Part shown: positions 1 through 5,935 of the stretch, one piece after another
How the letters are laid out: each line of letters begins with the position of its first letter
Numbering within the stretch: position 1 is the first letter of the stretch
Assembly: GCA_030044295.1 (NCBI GenBank)
Contig: JASHWB010000193.1
Coordinates: 1 to 6,733 of the forward strand
Source: Candidatus Acidiferrales bacterium
GTDB taxonomy: Bacteria; Acidobacteriota; Terriglobia; Acidiferrales; UBA7541
Length of the DNA stretch: 6,733 nucleotides
Reading direction: 5' to 3'
Position numbers and translations under genes: made by a program
The notes under the pieces: model-generated
Databases searched by the model: none
Told to the model about the DNA's origin: nothing
The model's input: the letters and a program-made list of their open reading frames with translations, nothing else

Positions 1-170
1 AAGAAGCGATGACGGAGTTCGAGAAGAAGTTCATCAAGCGCGTTCTGGAGCGATCGAATGGGAACCAGTGCCGCGCCGCGAAAGTTCTAGGCATTCACCG
101 CAACACCTTGAGCCGCAAGATCGACGAATACCATCTGGAACGGGCGGCGCTAACGCCCGCTGGCAAATAG
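1..170 (+). CDS. Fis-type helix-turn-helix regulator, C-terminal fragment
   Basis: The frame is open from the window edge (first full codon at base 3) to TAG at 168-170, giving 55 residues of the C terminus. It reads as a Fis-family HTH domain (HTH_8 type): a first helix around EFEKKFIKRVLERSNGN, then the DNA-binding helix-turn-helix NQCRAAKVLGIHRNTLSRKI. The RAAxxLGIxRNTLxxKI pattern is the hallmark of the C-terminal domain of NtrC-like sigma-54 activators. It also occurs in short stand-alone Fis-like proteins common in Acidobacteriota. The part that would decide between these (AAA+ and receiver domains) lies outside the window. The protein would bind DNA in the cytoplasm as a dimer, with unknown targets. 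The HTH family is certain; the full architecture is not. Confidence 0.9.
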   Translation, partial: EAMTEFEKKFIKRVLERSNGNQCRAAKVLGIHRNTLSRKIDEYHLERAALTPAGK

Positions 171-196
171 CTGGCCGGTGCAATTCACAATTCAGC

Positions 197-233
197 AAAA
201 AAAAGAACAGCCGGTTCCAGTCGGAACCGGCTG
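197..233 (-). terminator. Rho-independent terminator for the leftward TPR gene, perhaps bidirectional
   Basis: An 11-bp perfect stem (208-218 with 223-233) closes a 4-base loop (219-222). Read on the minus strand, the stem is followed by TTC and then a run of eight T (complement of A197-A204), which is a textbook intrinsic terminator 37 bases past the stop codon of the TPR gene. Read on the plus strand, the same stem is followed by ATTTGTTATT, a weaker U-rich tail, so it may also stop transcripts of the Fis-type gene that ends at 170. The two genes converge on this element. Confidence 0.88.
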
Positions 234-269
234 ATTTGTTATTGAGCAATGCCGACGCCAACGCTGCTT

Positions 270-1679
270 CTAGCGATGCGGAGCGTGCTTGGCGGGGGCA
301 CTTCTCTGCGGAATGATGCTCGGATCGACCTTTACATCATCCCAATGCAGCAGGAATGGCGAGGCGTCGTAGCTCACCAAAGTCCCTGAGAAGCGGATGC
401 CGTCATCTTTTTGCAACCGGAGCGCGTCAGGCTGCGGAGTGATCTGCGCCGGGGCCGCAGCTCCATTGGCCTGAGCCGCAGCACCATTCGCGGGGGCCGC
501 GGGAGCGGGAGCAGTACCCGGAGGCGGCGGAGCCGTCCAGACCTTCACGTCCATGTTTGCAGTGGTAGCCGCTTGCATGTCCTGCGTCGTGGCGCCGGTG
601 TAGACCATGAAGTCCGCGTAAGTGTCGGACTTGTTGACGTCGATTATTTTCCCCACGACCTCTGGATACTCGGCGCCGCAGAAGGCGAGCCAGGTCTGCT
701 GGGCCCCGTCGCCGCCGCCGCTGAGTGATTTGACCACGGCGATAATGTTGCTGGTATCGCTCGACTGGCGAATCTTGTTCAAGTCGTCGGCGCTGGGAAG
801 TGTCCAGGTAGCAGGACGCGCGGGAGAATTGGCGGCTTGTTGCAAAAGGGACGTTACCTGGGGATCGACCTGCGGGGTGCAGCCAGGCTGCTCGTAAGCC
901 AACATCGCGCGACGCAAATAATCCTGTACCTTGTCCGCATCGGGAACCTTGAGGTCTACGGCACGGGCGAGCGACCAGAATCCATCGAGCGATTGGGCGG
1001 GAGTAAGAGCGAGATACGCGAGACCCAAATGATACTCAGTGAGAGCGTCGTTCGGCTCGCTTTCAAGAGCCGACTTAAACGCTTGAACGGCGTCGGCATT
1101 GTCCTTGAGCTGGAGGTCGGCGTTGCCGGCAGCTGCGTAATCAACAGACGTGTATTTCTTAAAGTCGGCGTCGCCCAGTTTTGAGTTGGGCGCGGCTTTG
1201 TATTGCTGGAGCAACTTCACCGCCTGCAGAGCGCCGTCGCGCTGCTTGGTGAGCTGATCCTGATAATCAGGGGCTTTGGAATTGTAGGCGTATGGGAAAA
1301 CTTGAACGCGAAATTCCGCGGCCGAGATGCGGCTGCCAAGCTCGGTCTTGTCGCCCAAGGCAACGAGCTTATCGGCGTAGTCGATAGCCTTCGCATACTG
1401 TTTCAGTTGGTAGTACGTCTGGTAATAAAGCAGGTCAACGTACTGCATCAACGTTGAATTGGGAAATTGCTTTACGAAACCGTCAAGGCAGTTGACCTTA
1501 CTGGCGGGATCCTTTTCCTGCTGGCATGCCGTGAATTGATTGTATTCCGGCATCGTGTACGAGGGGCTTTTCTGGGCGCCCTGCGTACCTTGCGCCTGCG
1601 CGGCGGCCGGCCAGGCAGCGAGTGGTACCACGCAAAGAACAGCCACGGCTATGGCGATTCGACTGAGATACGTTCGCAT
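270..1679 (-). CDS. Secreted tetratricopeptide-repeat protein with Ala/Pro-rich insert
   Basis: This 469-residue protein is predicted to be exported. Residues 1-29 form a signal peptide: MRTYLSR, a hydrophobic core through about residue 22, then a PAAAQA cleavage region (likely after A27 or A29). The start at 1679 is chosen because it opens the signal peptide and has AGGAGG 13 bases upstream; an upstream extension to 1742 would begin at TTG with no Shine-Dalgarno. The mature part is mostly helical. TPR-like helix pairs are visible near residues 75-110 and most clearly at 182-225 (ADAVQAFKSALESEPNDA, then EYHLGLAYLAL). After residue 325 a small beta-rich region follows (VVGKIIDVNK...DVKVW, and later GIRFSGTLVSYDASPFLLHW). 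It is split by a low-complexity Ala/Pro/Gly/Asn stretch at about 383-418. TPR proteins of this kind usually act as scaffolds; the partner is unknown. It appears to be a single-gene transcript with its own promoter and terminator. The TPR call is firm; the nature of the C-terminal region is not. Confidence 0.87.
   Translation of the reverse strand: MRTYLSRIAIAVAVLCVVPLAAWPAAAQAQGTQGAQKSPSYTMPEYNQFTACQQEKDPASKVNCLDGFVKQFPNSTLMQYVDLLYYQTYYQLKQYAKAIDYADKLVALGDKTELGSRISAAEFRVQVFPYAYNSKAPDYQDQLTKQRDGALQAVKLLQQYKAAPNSKLGDADFKKYTSVDYAAAGNADLQLKDNADAVQAFKSALESEPNDALTEYHLGLAYLALTPAQSLDGFWSLARAVDLKVPDADKVQDYLRRAMLAYEQPGCTPQVDPQVTSLLQQAANSPARPATWTLPSADDLNKIRQSSDTSNIIAVVKSLSGGGDGAQQTWLAFCGAEYPEVVGKIIDVNKSDTYADFMVYTGATTQDMQAATTANMDVKVWTAPPPPGTAPAPAAPANGAAAQANGAAAPAQITPQPDALRLQKDDGIRFSGTLVSYDASPFLLHWDDVKVDPSIIPQRSAPAKHAPHR
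453..494 (-). repeat. Two tandem 21-base coding repeats (PANGAAA/QANGAAA)
   Basis: Within the TPR gene, codons 396-402 and 403-409 encode two adjacent heptapeptides, PANGAAA and QANGAAA. They lie in the low-complexity linker that splits the C-terminal beta-rich region. The DNA copies have diverged at synonymous positions, so this is an old duplication or a composition-driven linker rather than a recent slippage event. It is a likely site of length variation between strains. Confidence 0.6.
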
Positions 1680-1692
1680 GGTTAGTTTCGCG

Positions 1693-1698
1693 CCTCCT
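1693..1698 (-). promoter_or_regulatory. Ribosome binding site that sets the TPR gene start
   Basis: The minus strand reads AGGAGG here, a full match to the anti-Shine-Dalgarno core, 13 bases before the ATG at 1679-1677. The spacing is somewhat long but usable. It supports the internal Met that opens a signal peptide over the longer in-frame extension. Confidence 0.7.
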
Positions 1699-1777
1699 GG
1701 GCTGCTTGTTCGTCGGGTGGCCAATCGAAGCATGGACCACAACCGGGTAGGATGCCATCACCTGATAAATCGACGGG

Positions 1778-1806
1778 ATTATAGGGAAACGGCCCAAACC
1801 GTGCAA
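1778..1806 (-). promoter_or_regulatory. Sigma-70-type promoter for the TPR gene
   Basis: On the minus strand a consensus -10 hexamer TATAAT (bases 1783-1778) lies 17 bases downstream of TTGCAC (1806-1801). The latter matches the first three bases of the -35 consensus. Transcription would start near 1771, giving an untranslated leader of about 90 bases before the ATG at 1679. The perfect -10 and the ideal spacing make this the best promoter candidate in the window; the -35 half is weak. Confidence 0.5.
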
Positions 1807-1894
1807 GTACGAATCCTTTGAAAGCGTTCGTCGGAGCGGTCGTTGACTGGTACACCTGAATGGTAAGATGTTCGACGAGGCCGCTGTGTTACCT

Positions 1895-1899
1895 GGCGG
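1895..1899 (+). promoter_or_regulatory. GGCGG Shine-Dalgarno-like site that sets the SDR start
   Basis: GGCGG lies 7 bases before the ATG at 1907 and is a moderate SD match at good spacing. The earlier in-frame ATG at 1868 is preceded only by TGGTAAG, which is poor. A TTGACT at 1843-1848 could be a -35 element; if so, transcription would begin close to or past 1868, again favouring 1907. No convincing -10 accompanies it (TAAGAT at 1864-1869 with a short 15-base spacer is the nearest). Confidence 0.4.
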
Positions 1900-1906
1900 C
1901 TTTTCC

Positions 1907-2626
1907 ATGATTGCTGAAAAACCACTCGAAGGCAAGGTCACGCTGATTACCGGCGCAAGCCGTGGCATCGGGCTGGCGATTGCGCGCCGGCTGGCGTCGA
2001 TGGGAGCAAAGATAAGCCTTTGCGCGCGCGACACGAAGCGCCTCGAATCGGCGGCAGCCGAATGCAAGCAGGCCGGATCGGCAGTGGTCACTGTGCCCGC
2101 TGATGTGGCGCGGACCGCGGACGTGGAAAATCTTGTCGAAACCACGGGACGACTGCTGGGCCCCATCGAAATCCTCATCAATAATGCCGGAATCGGTTAC
2201 TTCGGACCGATTCAAAACGCCGACGAAAGGAACTGGGATAGGGTGTTAGACACCAATCTGAAGGCGGTGTTCCTGCTGAGCCAAGCGGTCGTGCCGGGCA
2301 TGATCCGGATGGGGACGGGGCACATCGTGAATATCGCATCCCTTGCAGGGAAGAACACGTTCGCGGGCGGCGGAATCTATTGCGCATCGAAATGGGGGTT
2401 GTTGGGTCTGACCGGCTGCATGGCGGAAGATTTGCGCGCGCACGGAATTCGGGTCAGCGCCATCTGTCCGGGCTCAGTAGCGACGGAATTCGGGGTTCCG
2501 GGCGGCCGCGATAGGAACAAGATGTTGCAGCCGGAAGATGTGGCTCATGCCGTGGGGATGGTCCTGACCCAAGCGCCGCAGAGCTTCATCAGCGAAATAT
2601 CGATGCGCCCCACGCAGAAGCCATAA
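1907..2626 (+). CDS. Short-chain dehydrogenase/reductase (SDR), classical FabG-like
   Basis: At 239 residues this is a usual length for a classical SDR. It should catalyse NAD(P)(H)-dependent oxidation or reduction of an alcohol/carbonyl substrate in the cytoplasm. In order: the dinucleotide-binding motif TGASRGIG (15-22); a second-strand end CARD (39-42), where the Arg may favour NADP; NNAG (92-95); and the catalytic tetrad N117, S145, Y158, K162 (the last two in YCASK). The cofactor-loop motif CPGSVATEF (187-195) follows. All key residues are present, so it should be active. The substrate cannot be read from sequence; FabG (3-oxoacyl-ACP reductase) is only the nearest general type, and nothing nearby points to fatty-acid synthesis. 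The start at 1907 is preferred for its SD-like site and because the fold then begins close to the first strand. A 13-residue extension from 1868 is possible. It is divergent from the TPR gene. Confidence 0.92.
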   Translation: MIAEKPLEGKVTLITGASRGIGLAIARRLASMGAKISLCARDTKRLESAAAECKQAGSAVVTVPADVARTADVENLVETTGRLLGPIEILINNAGIGYFGPIQNADERNWDRVLDTNLKAVFLLSQAVVPGMIRMGTGHIVNIASLAGKNTFAGGGIYCASKWGLLGLTGCMAEDLRAHGIRVSAICPGSVATEFGVPGGRDRNKMLQPEDVAHAVGMVLTQAPQSFISEISMRPTQKP

Positions 2627-2669
2627 GCGGAAAATTCACCCTGACCCACTACGGGTATAAGCCACTCAC

Positions 2670-2698
2670 TCGACGGCTGCGCGGCTTTCGTTCATAAT
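2670..2698 (+). promoter_or_regulatory. Candidate sigma-70-type promoter for the nitroreductase gene
   Basis: TCGACG (2670-2675, 4 of 6 to the -35 consensus) and CATAAT (2693-2698, 5 of 6 to the -10 consensus) are separated by 17 bases. The predicted start of transcription near 2705 would leave a leader of about 27 bases that contains the AAGGAGG ribosome binding site. The site lies in the 105-base gap after the SDR gene, so the nitroreductase may be transcribed on its own rather than only by read-through. Matches of this quality also occur by chance. Confidence 0.35.
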
Positions 2699-2731
2699 TG
2701 GCGGTTCCGACTACAAGGAGGACGAAGCCTG

Positions 2732-3346
2732 ATGCATGAGCGCAAGAATCCTGCTCCGACCGAAACACCGATCCACGAAATTCTGACGCACCGCTGGAGT
2801 CCGCGCGCATTCGATGCCAGGCCCGTGGAGCGGGAAAAATTGCGAGCGCTGTTCGAAGCGGCGCGATGGTCGGCATCTTCCTACAACGCCCAGCCATGGT
2901 ATTTCATCGTGGCGACAAGGGACGAGGCGACCGATTTCAAAAAGGTTCTGGAATGTTTCGTGGAGTTCAACCAGGGATGGGCGAAGAGCGCGCCGGTGGT
3001 GGCGATTAGCGTGGCGGGAATGACGTTCCAGCACAACGGCCAGCCGAACCGGCACTCGTTCCACGACGTCGGCCAAGCGGCCGCGACGATGGCGCTGCAA
3101 GCGACGGCTCTGGGTCTGCAGGTGCATCAGATGGCGGGAATTTTACCGGATAAGGCGCGCGAAGTGTTTCATATTCCAGAAGGCTACGAAGCAGTTGCCG
3201 GAATCGCGCTGGGCTATCCAGGCGATCCTGCGTCGCTGCCGGACCAGCTGCGCGAGCGCGAGCTGGCGGCGCGGCAGCGAAAGCCGGCGTCATCATTTGT
3301 GTTTGGGAGCGAATGGGGCAAGCCTTCGCCCATTGTGGCGAAGTAA
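2732..3346 (+). CDS. Nitroreductase-family FMN-dependent oxidoreductase
   Basis: This 204-residue protein has the length and layout of the nitroreductase superfamily: FMN-dependent, usually homodimeric enzymes using NAD(P)H to reduce nitroaromatics, quinones, enones or related compounds. Visible signatures are RWSPRAFD (21-28), the N-terminal FMN-phosphate-binding Arg/Ser/Arg element; ARWSASSYNAQPWYFIV (44-60), the family's flavin and substrate-pocket segment; the long helix DVGQAAATMALQATALGLQ (112-130); and the C-terminal FMN-contacting LGYPGDPASLP (160-170). The family ending RKPASSFVFGSEWG follows. The start ATG has a strong AAGGAGG (2715-2721) 10 bases upstream. There is no signal peptide, so it is cytoplasmic. 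The physiological substrate is unknown. It follows the SDR by 105 bases on the same strand; both are redox enzymes, but a shared pathway is not shown. Confidence 0.93.
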   Translation: MHERKNPAPTETPIHEILTHRWSPRAFDARPVEREKLRALFEAARWSASSYNAQPWYFIVATRDEATDFKKVLECFVEFNQGWAKSAPVVAISVAGMTFQHNGQPNRHSFHDVGQAAATMALQATALGLQVHQMAGILPDKAREVFHIPEGYEAVAGIALGYPGDPASLPDQLRERELAARQRKPASSFVFGSEWGKPSPIVAK

Positions 3347-3463
3347 GACTCGCAGCGAGAAGCTATTCAGGGTGAAGGACGAAGTGGCTGGCCCACCATC
3401 CGCGGTATTCGGTTTTTGGCGATTGATTTCTGCCACACACCTTGTTATTTTCTGCGGTTACGG

Positions 3464-3488
3464 TGAGATAATTTCATCCAAAGGAGGG
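3464..3488 (+). promoter_or_regulatory. Extended -10 promoter and strong ribosome binding site before a TTG start
   Basis: TGA followed by GATAAT (3464-3472) fits an extended -10 element, with TTGTTA at 3442-3447 as a possible -35 at a long 19-base spacing. Transcription would start near 3479. AAGGAGGG (3481-3488) is a near-complete complement to the 16S rRNA tail, 7 bases before TTG at 3496. It fixes the start of the GHWEGD gene even though that codon is not ATG. The ribosome site is solid; the promoter is tentative and would place the SD almost at the 5' end of the mRNA. Confidence 0.55.
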
Positions 3489-3495
3489 ACCGCGA

Positions 3496-4359
3496 TTGGC
3501 TAAGCAACTAGGGAATCATTTGGGACGATTCATTGTCATCGCGCTCGCTTCGGCATTGTTCGCTTCTATCGCTCCGGCTCAAACTTGGCTGAACTTCCAG
3601 CGTCCGGTACCCACGACTGCCGATTGGGCGGCGCTCGCCAAATTGCCCGACTTCACCGGCGTGTGGGAATCGCCGCTCGGAGACTCTTCATTGGTGGTGC
3701 CGCCTGGACAGGCGACGCAGAGTCCACAGAGGTCCGCGGCCCGATCTAAGTTCCCGACGTTTCCGATGCGCCAGCCCCTGCCTCTCACACCTGAATGGGC
3801 CGCGAAAGTTAAAGATCTAAAGGAGCACGCCGCGGAGGACACGTCTGCCGCGAACTGCCTGCCGCCCGGCCTGCCGGAAATCATGGGGCAACCGTATCCG
3901 TACGAGTTCTTGCTGACACCCGGCCAGGTGACGATCGTAGGCGAGGCTTATATGATCGTTCGCCATATTTACACGGACGGCCGCGCGCTCCCTCAGGACC
4001 CCGATCCTACTTTTTTCGGGACGTCGGTGGGTCACTGGGAGGGCGATACCCTGGTGGCCGAGTCCGTGGGATTCTCTCCGCAGACGGAGATCGAACCGGG
4101 CGTTCCGCACAGCGACAAGATGAAAGTCATCGAGCGTTTTCGGCTAACCGATCCCGACACGATGAGTATCGAGACGACGGTCATTGATCCGGTTGCTCTG
4201 ACGCATCCGTACACGACGACCCGGACCTTGCAGCGTCATCGAAATTGGATTATCGATGAATACATCTGCGAGCAGAACAACCGTAACTCTGTGAACGGCA
4301 ATGGCCAAGCGGAGGTGGATATCACGCCACCGCCTCCGCCGGAACCTGATTCTAAGTAG
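3496..4359 (+). CDS. Secreted GHWEGD-motif protein of unknown function
   Basis: The protein has 287 residues and a TTG start, chosen from AAGGAGGG 7 bases upstream; the next in-frame Met is far inside at residue 91. Residues 1-28 are a signal peptide ending ASIAPA, with cleavage probably before Q29. No lipobox Cys is seen, so it is probably free in the periplasm or secreted. Motifs I associate with a large family of exported proteins in Acidobacteriota and Proteobacteria are present in order: DFTGVW (52-57), CLPPGLP (121-127), LLTPGQVTI (139-147), IYTDGR (158-163), GHWEGDTL (179-186), HSDKMKVIERF (205-215) and a late ETTVIDP region. The family has no established function that I know of. The two Cys of the mature part (C121, C258) could form a disulfide. 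The tail is a Pro run with acidic residues. It is the first gene of a two-gene unit, 32 bases ahead of the DUF6152 gene. Confidence 0.85.
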   Translation: MAKQLGNHLGRFIVIALASALFASIAPAQTWLNFQRPVPTTADWAALAKLPDFTGVWESPLGDSSLVVPPGQATQSPQRSAARSKFPTFPMRQPLPLTPEWAAKVKDLKEHAAEDTSAANCLPPGLPEIMGQPYPYEFLLTPGQVTIVGEAYMIVRHIYTDGRALPQDPDPTFFGTSVGHWEGDTLVAESVGFSPQTEIEPGVPHSDKMKVIERFRLTDPDTMSIETTVIDPVALTHPYTTTRTLQRHRNWIIDEYICEQNNRNSVNGNGQAEVDITPPPPPEPDSK

Positions 4360-4391
4360 GGCGTCAGATTTCTAATACTTGGAGACTCACG

Positions 4392-4808
4392 ATGAAGCAA
4401 ATGAAGGCGAAACTAAACCAAGCGGCGCTCTTCGTCGTATTGCTGGCAGCACTCATGGTGACGGCAGGAACGGCAATCGCGCATCACGGATTTGCCGATT
4501 ACGACATGACGCGCCACGAGACTATTTCCGGCAAGGTGCGAGCTTTCCAATGGACGAACCCTCATACCTGGCTTTGGCTCGACGTCCCCGATGGCAAGGG
4601 AGGCATCATCCTGTATGCCTTTGAAGGAATGAGCCCCAACTACTTGGGACGGCGCGGATGGACGAGAGAGTCACTGAAGCCAGGCGACCAGATCACCGTG
4701 AACTATTTCCCGTTTAAGGATCCCGCGAAGAAGGGCGGGACCCTCGCCAGCGCAAAAAAGGAGAGCGGCGAAATACTAAACAACTTTGTGCCGGCCGGCG
4801 CGCGATAG
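4392..4808 (+). CDS. DUF6152-family exported protein
   Basis: This small protein of 138 residues starts at ATG with GGAG (4381-4384) 7 bases upstream. Residues 1-30 form a signal peptide ending GTAIA, so the predicted mature protein begins HHGFADYD. The body has the pattern I know from DUF6152: an early HHxF, then ISGKVRAFQWTNPHTWLWLDV (about 45-65), SPNYLGRRGWTRESLKPGD (81-99) and a final beta-strand ITVNYFPF. This suggests a compact beta-barrel of about 100 residues in the periplasm. The function is unknown. The mature N-terminal His pair and the conserved H58 of NPH would allow metal binding, which is an inference. It is downstream of the GHWEGD gene in the same apparent operon; its stop is 56 bases from the convergent DUF6644 gene. 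No strong terminator is visible in that gap. Confidence 0.88.
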   Translation: MKQMKAKLNQAALFVVLLAALMVTAGTAIAHHGFADYDMTRHETISGKVRAFQWTNPHTWLWLDVPDGKGGIILYAFEGMSPNYLGRRGWTRESLKPGDQITVNYFPFKDPAKKGGTLASAKKESGEILNNFVPAGAR

Positions 4809-4864
4809 CCTTGGCGGGTTGAAGATGCTGCGTGGGACCGGCGGTCGAAGAGCTGCCGCTGGCG

Positions 4865-5386
4865 CTATACGGGAGGTGGCGGCATGGGCGCATTCGCGAC
4901 AGAGCTATTCAGCCACCTTCCGGCGGCGATGACCGCAAACCATACGACGATCGAGGCATATCCCGCAAACTTCGCGCCGAAAGGCGGATTCGAGGCATCC
5001 CAGGTAGCGACCCGGCGATAGACGGTCTGTTGAAAAACCAGCGCATTGATGCCTGCCAGGACGATAAGCGCCATTTTAACTTGGAAGATCACGTTGTCGT
5101 ACGCTTGCGTGGCCTCTGACATAAACAAAAGCGTTCCTGTGATTACTTGAAAGGCGAAACCCAACCAGGCCCACGGGAGAAACTGCTTTGCTACCTTTGA
5201 TACGGGCACGTCCGTCAAGAAGAGGCCCGCGAGGCGCAGGCTTAGGATCGACGTGGATCCAACCAGCGCTGCGCTGCCCATGATGTGAAGGGCTTCCACG
5301 GTTGGGAATAGATACGCGTTACCTTGCATCTCCCGGCCGATATACGTCTGCGTGAGCCAATGAGCAAATGTGTAAGCAGGAGTCAT
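4865..5386 (-). CDS. DUF6644-family four-helix membrane protein (distal copy)
   Basis: The protein has 173 residues with four hydrophobic helices at about 28-48, 70-89, 104-119 and 142-158. Arg/Lys residues in the first and third loops (R51, K64, K67; R124, R125, K139) put those loops in the cytoplasm and both termini outside. Family marks shared with its neighbour are FPxxExxH (27-34), LVGS (41-44), LRLxG (50-54), FLPWxWxGFAxQVITG (69-84), SEAT (90-93), KM (104-105), AGINALVF (111-118) and AGRW (155-158). It aligns with the upstream gene without gaps over residues 1-130, with 64 identities by hand count. Position 119 is Gln here but His in the neighbour. The C terminus carries an extra Pro-rich periplasmic tail (PMPPPPV). 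The SD is weak. It starts 57 bases after the neighbour's stop and is probably co-transcribed and translationally dependent. Function unknown. Confidence 0.87.
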   Translation of the reverse strand: MTPAYTFAHWLTQTYIGREMQGNAYLFPTVEALHIMGSAALVGSTSILSLRLAGLFLTDVPVSKVAKQFLPWAWLGFAFQVITGTLLFMSEATQAYDNVIFQVKMALIVLAGINALVFQQTVYRRVATWDASNPPFGAKFAGYASIVVWFAVIAAGRWLNSSVANAPMPPPPV

Positions 5387-5443
5387 GCTCGACCGTCTCG
5401 CATGTTAAGCGTTTCGTCCATAGGTCTCCTCATTCATCCGTCA

Positions 5444-5935
5444 CTAGCTGTAAGCGATCCAGCGTCCTGCACCAACGATGCCGAACCAGAGGAGCACCGA
5501 AATCACCCCTGCCAAGCGGACGGATAGCGGAGCGACCGGATCCCGCTCCCACGTTCCAACGCTCCGATACGCAAGGAAGTGAAATACAAGCGCATTAATT
5601 CCCGCCGCGGCGATCATCAGCATCTTCACCCGAAAAACGCCGCTGCCATACATCTTCGTTGCCTCCGACGCAAACAGGAGACCTCCCGTTATAACTTGAA
5701 CTGCGAAACCGGCCCATATCCATGGCAGAAAGCGCGCCGCGAGCCTCGATACCGTGTAATCCTTGAAAGCCACGCCCATCAGCCGCAGGTCCAAGACGGA
5801 AGCAGAGCCTACCAGTACGACCACGCCGAACAGATGGACCGTTTCGATGACCGGAAACATCCACGTAGAGTTGTGTATCGCGCTCCCCAGCGGCGTATTT
5901 CCGAGCCAGTAACATAGCGAATATAAGGTGTGCAT
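5444..5935 (-). CDS. DUF6644-family four-helix membrane protein (proximal copy)
   Basis: This 163-residue integral membrane protein is the first gene of the leftward pair. Hydrophobic helices lie at about 28-48, 70-89, 104-120 and 141-158, with basic loops (R51, K58, R64, R68; R124, R131, R140) on the cytoplasmic side and the N terminus outside. The first 26 residues are aromatic and amphipathic and may lie on the outer face. Family marks include FPVIETVH (27-34), LVGS (41-44), FLPWIWAGFA (69-78), QVITGGLLFASEAT (80-93), GINALVFH (112-119) and GAGRW (155-159). H34 is shared with the paralog; H119 is not. The general look, a His early in the first helix followed by Gly-rich packing, recalls small CopD-type membrane domains, but the similarity is by eye only. 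GAGG lies about 11 bases before the ATG. A direct-repeat element sits 20-50 bases upstream. Confidence 0.88.
   Translation of the reverse strand: MHTLYSLCYWLGNTPLGSAIHNSTWMFPVIETVHLFGVVVLVGSASVLDLRLMGVAFKDYTVSRLAARFLPWIWAGFAVQVITGGLLFASEATKMYGSGVFRVKMLMIAAAGINALVFHFLAYRSVGTWERDPVAPLSVRLAGVISVLLWFGIVGAGRWIAYS

Noticed and set aside
411..1457. Several plus-strand open frames opposite the TPR gene
   Set aside because: The minus strand codes a continuous protein with signal peptide, TPRs, promoter and terminator; the plus frames are Arg-rich shadows.
1498..2181. 227-residue minus-strand open frame spanning the TPR start, the divergent promoter region and the SDR gene
   Set aside because: It lies antisense to the SDR and out of frame with the TPR gene; both real genes have full family motifs, so this is a high-G+C shadow.
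2711..3127. 138-residue minus-strand open frame opposite the nitroreductase
   Set aside because: It is antisense to a gene with clear nitroreductase motifs, Arg/His-rich, with no independent start signals.
3347..3440. Terminator after the nitroreductase gene
   Set aside because: Only 4-bp stems (for example CTCG-CAG-CGAG at 3349-3359) without a following T-run.
4809..4864. Possible bidirectional terminator between the convergent DUF6152 and DUF6644 genes
   Set aside because: Only a 4-bp stem with a 3-base loop (GACC-GGC-GGTC) and no T-run on either strand; too weak to call.
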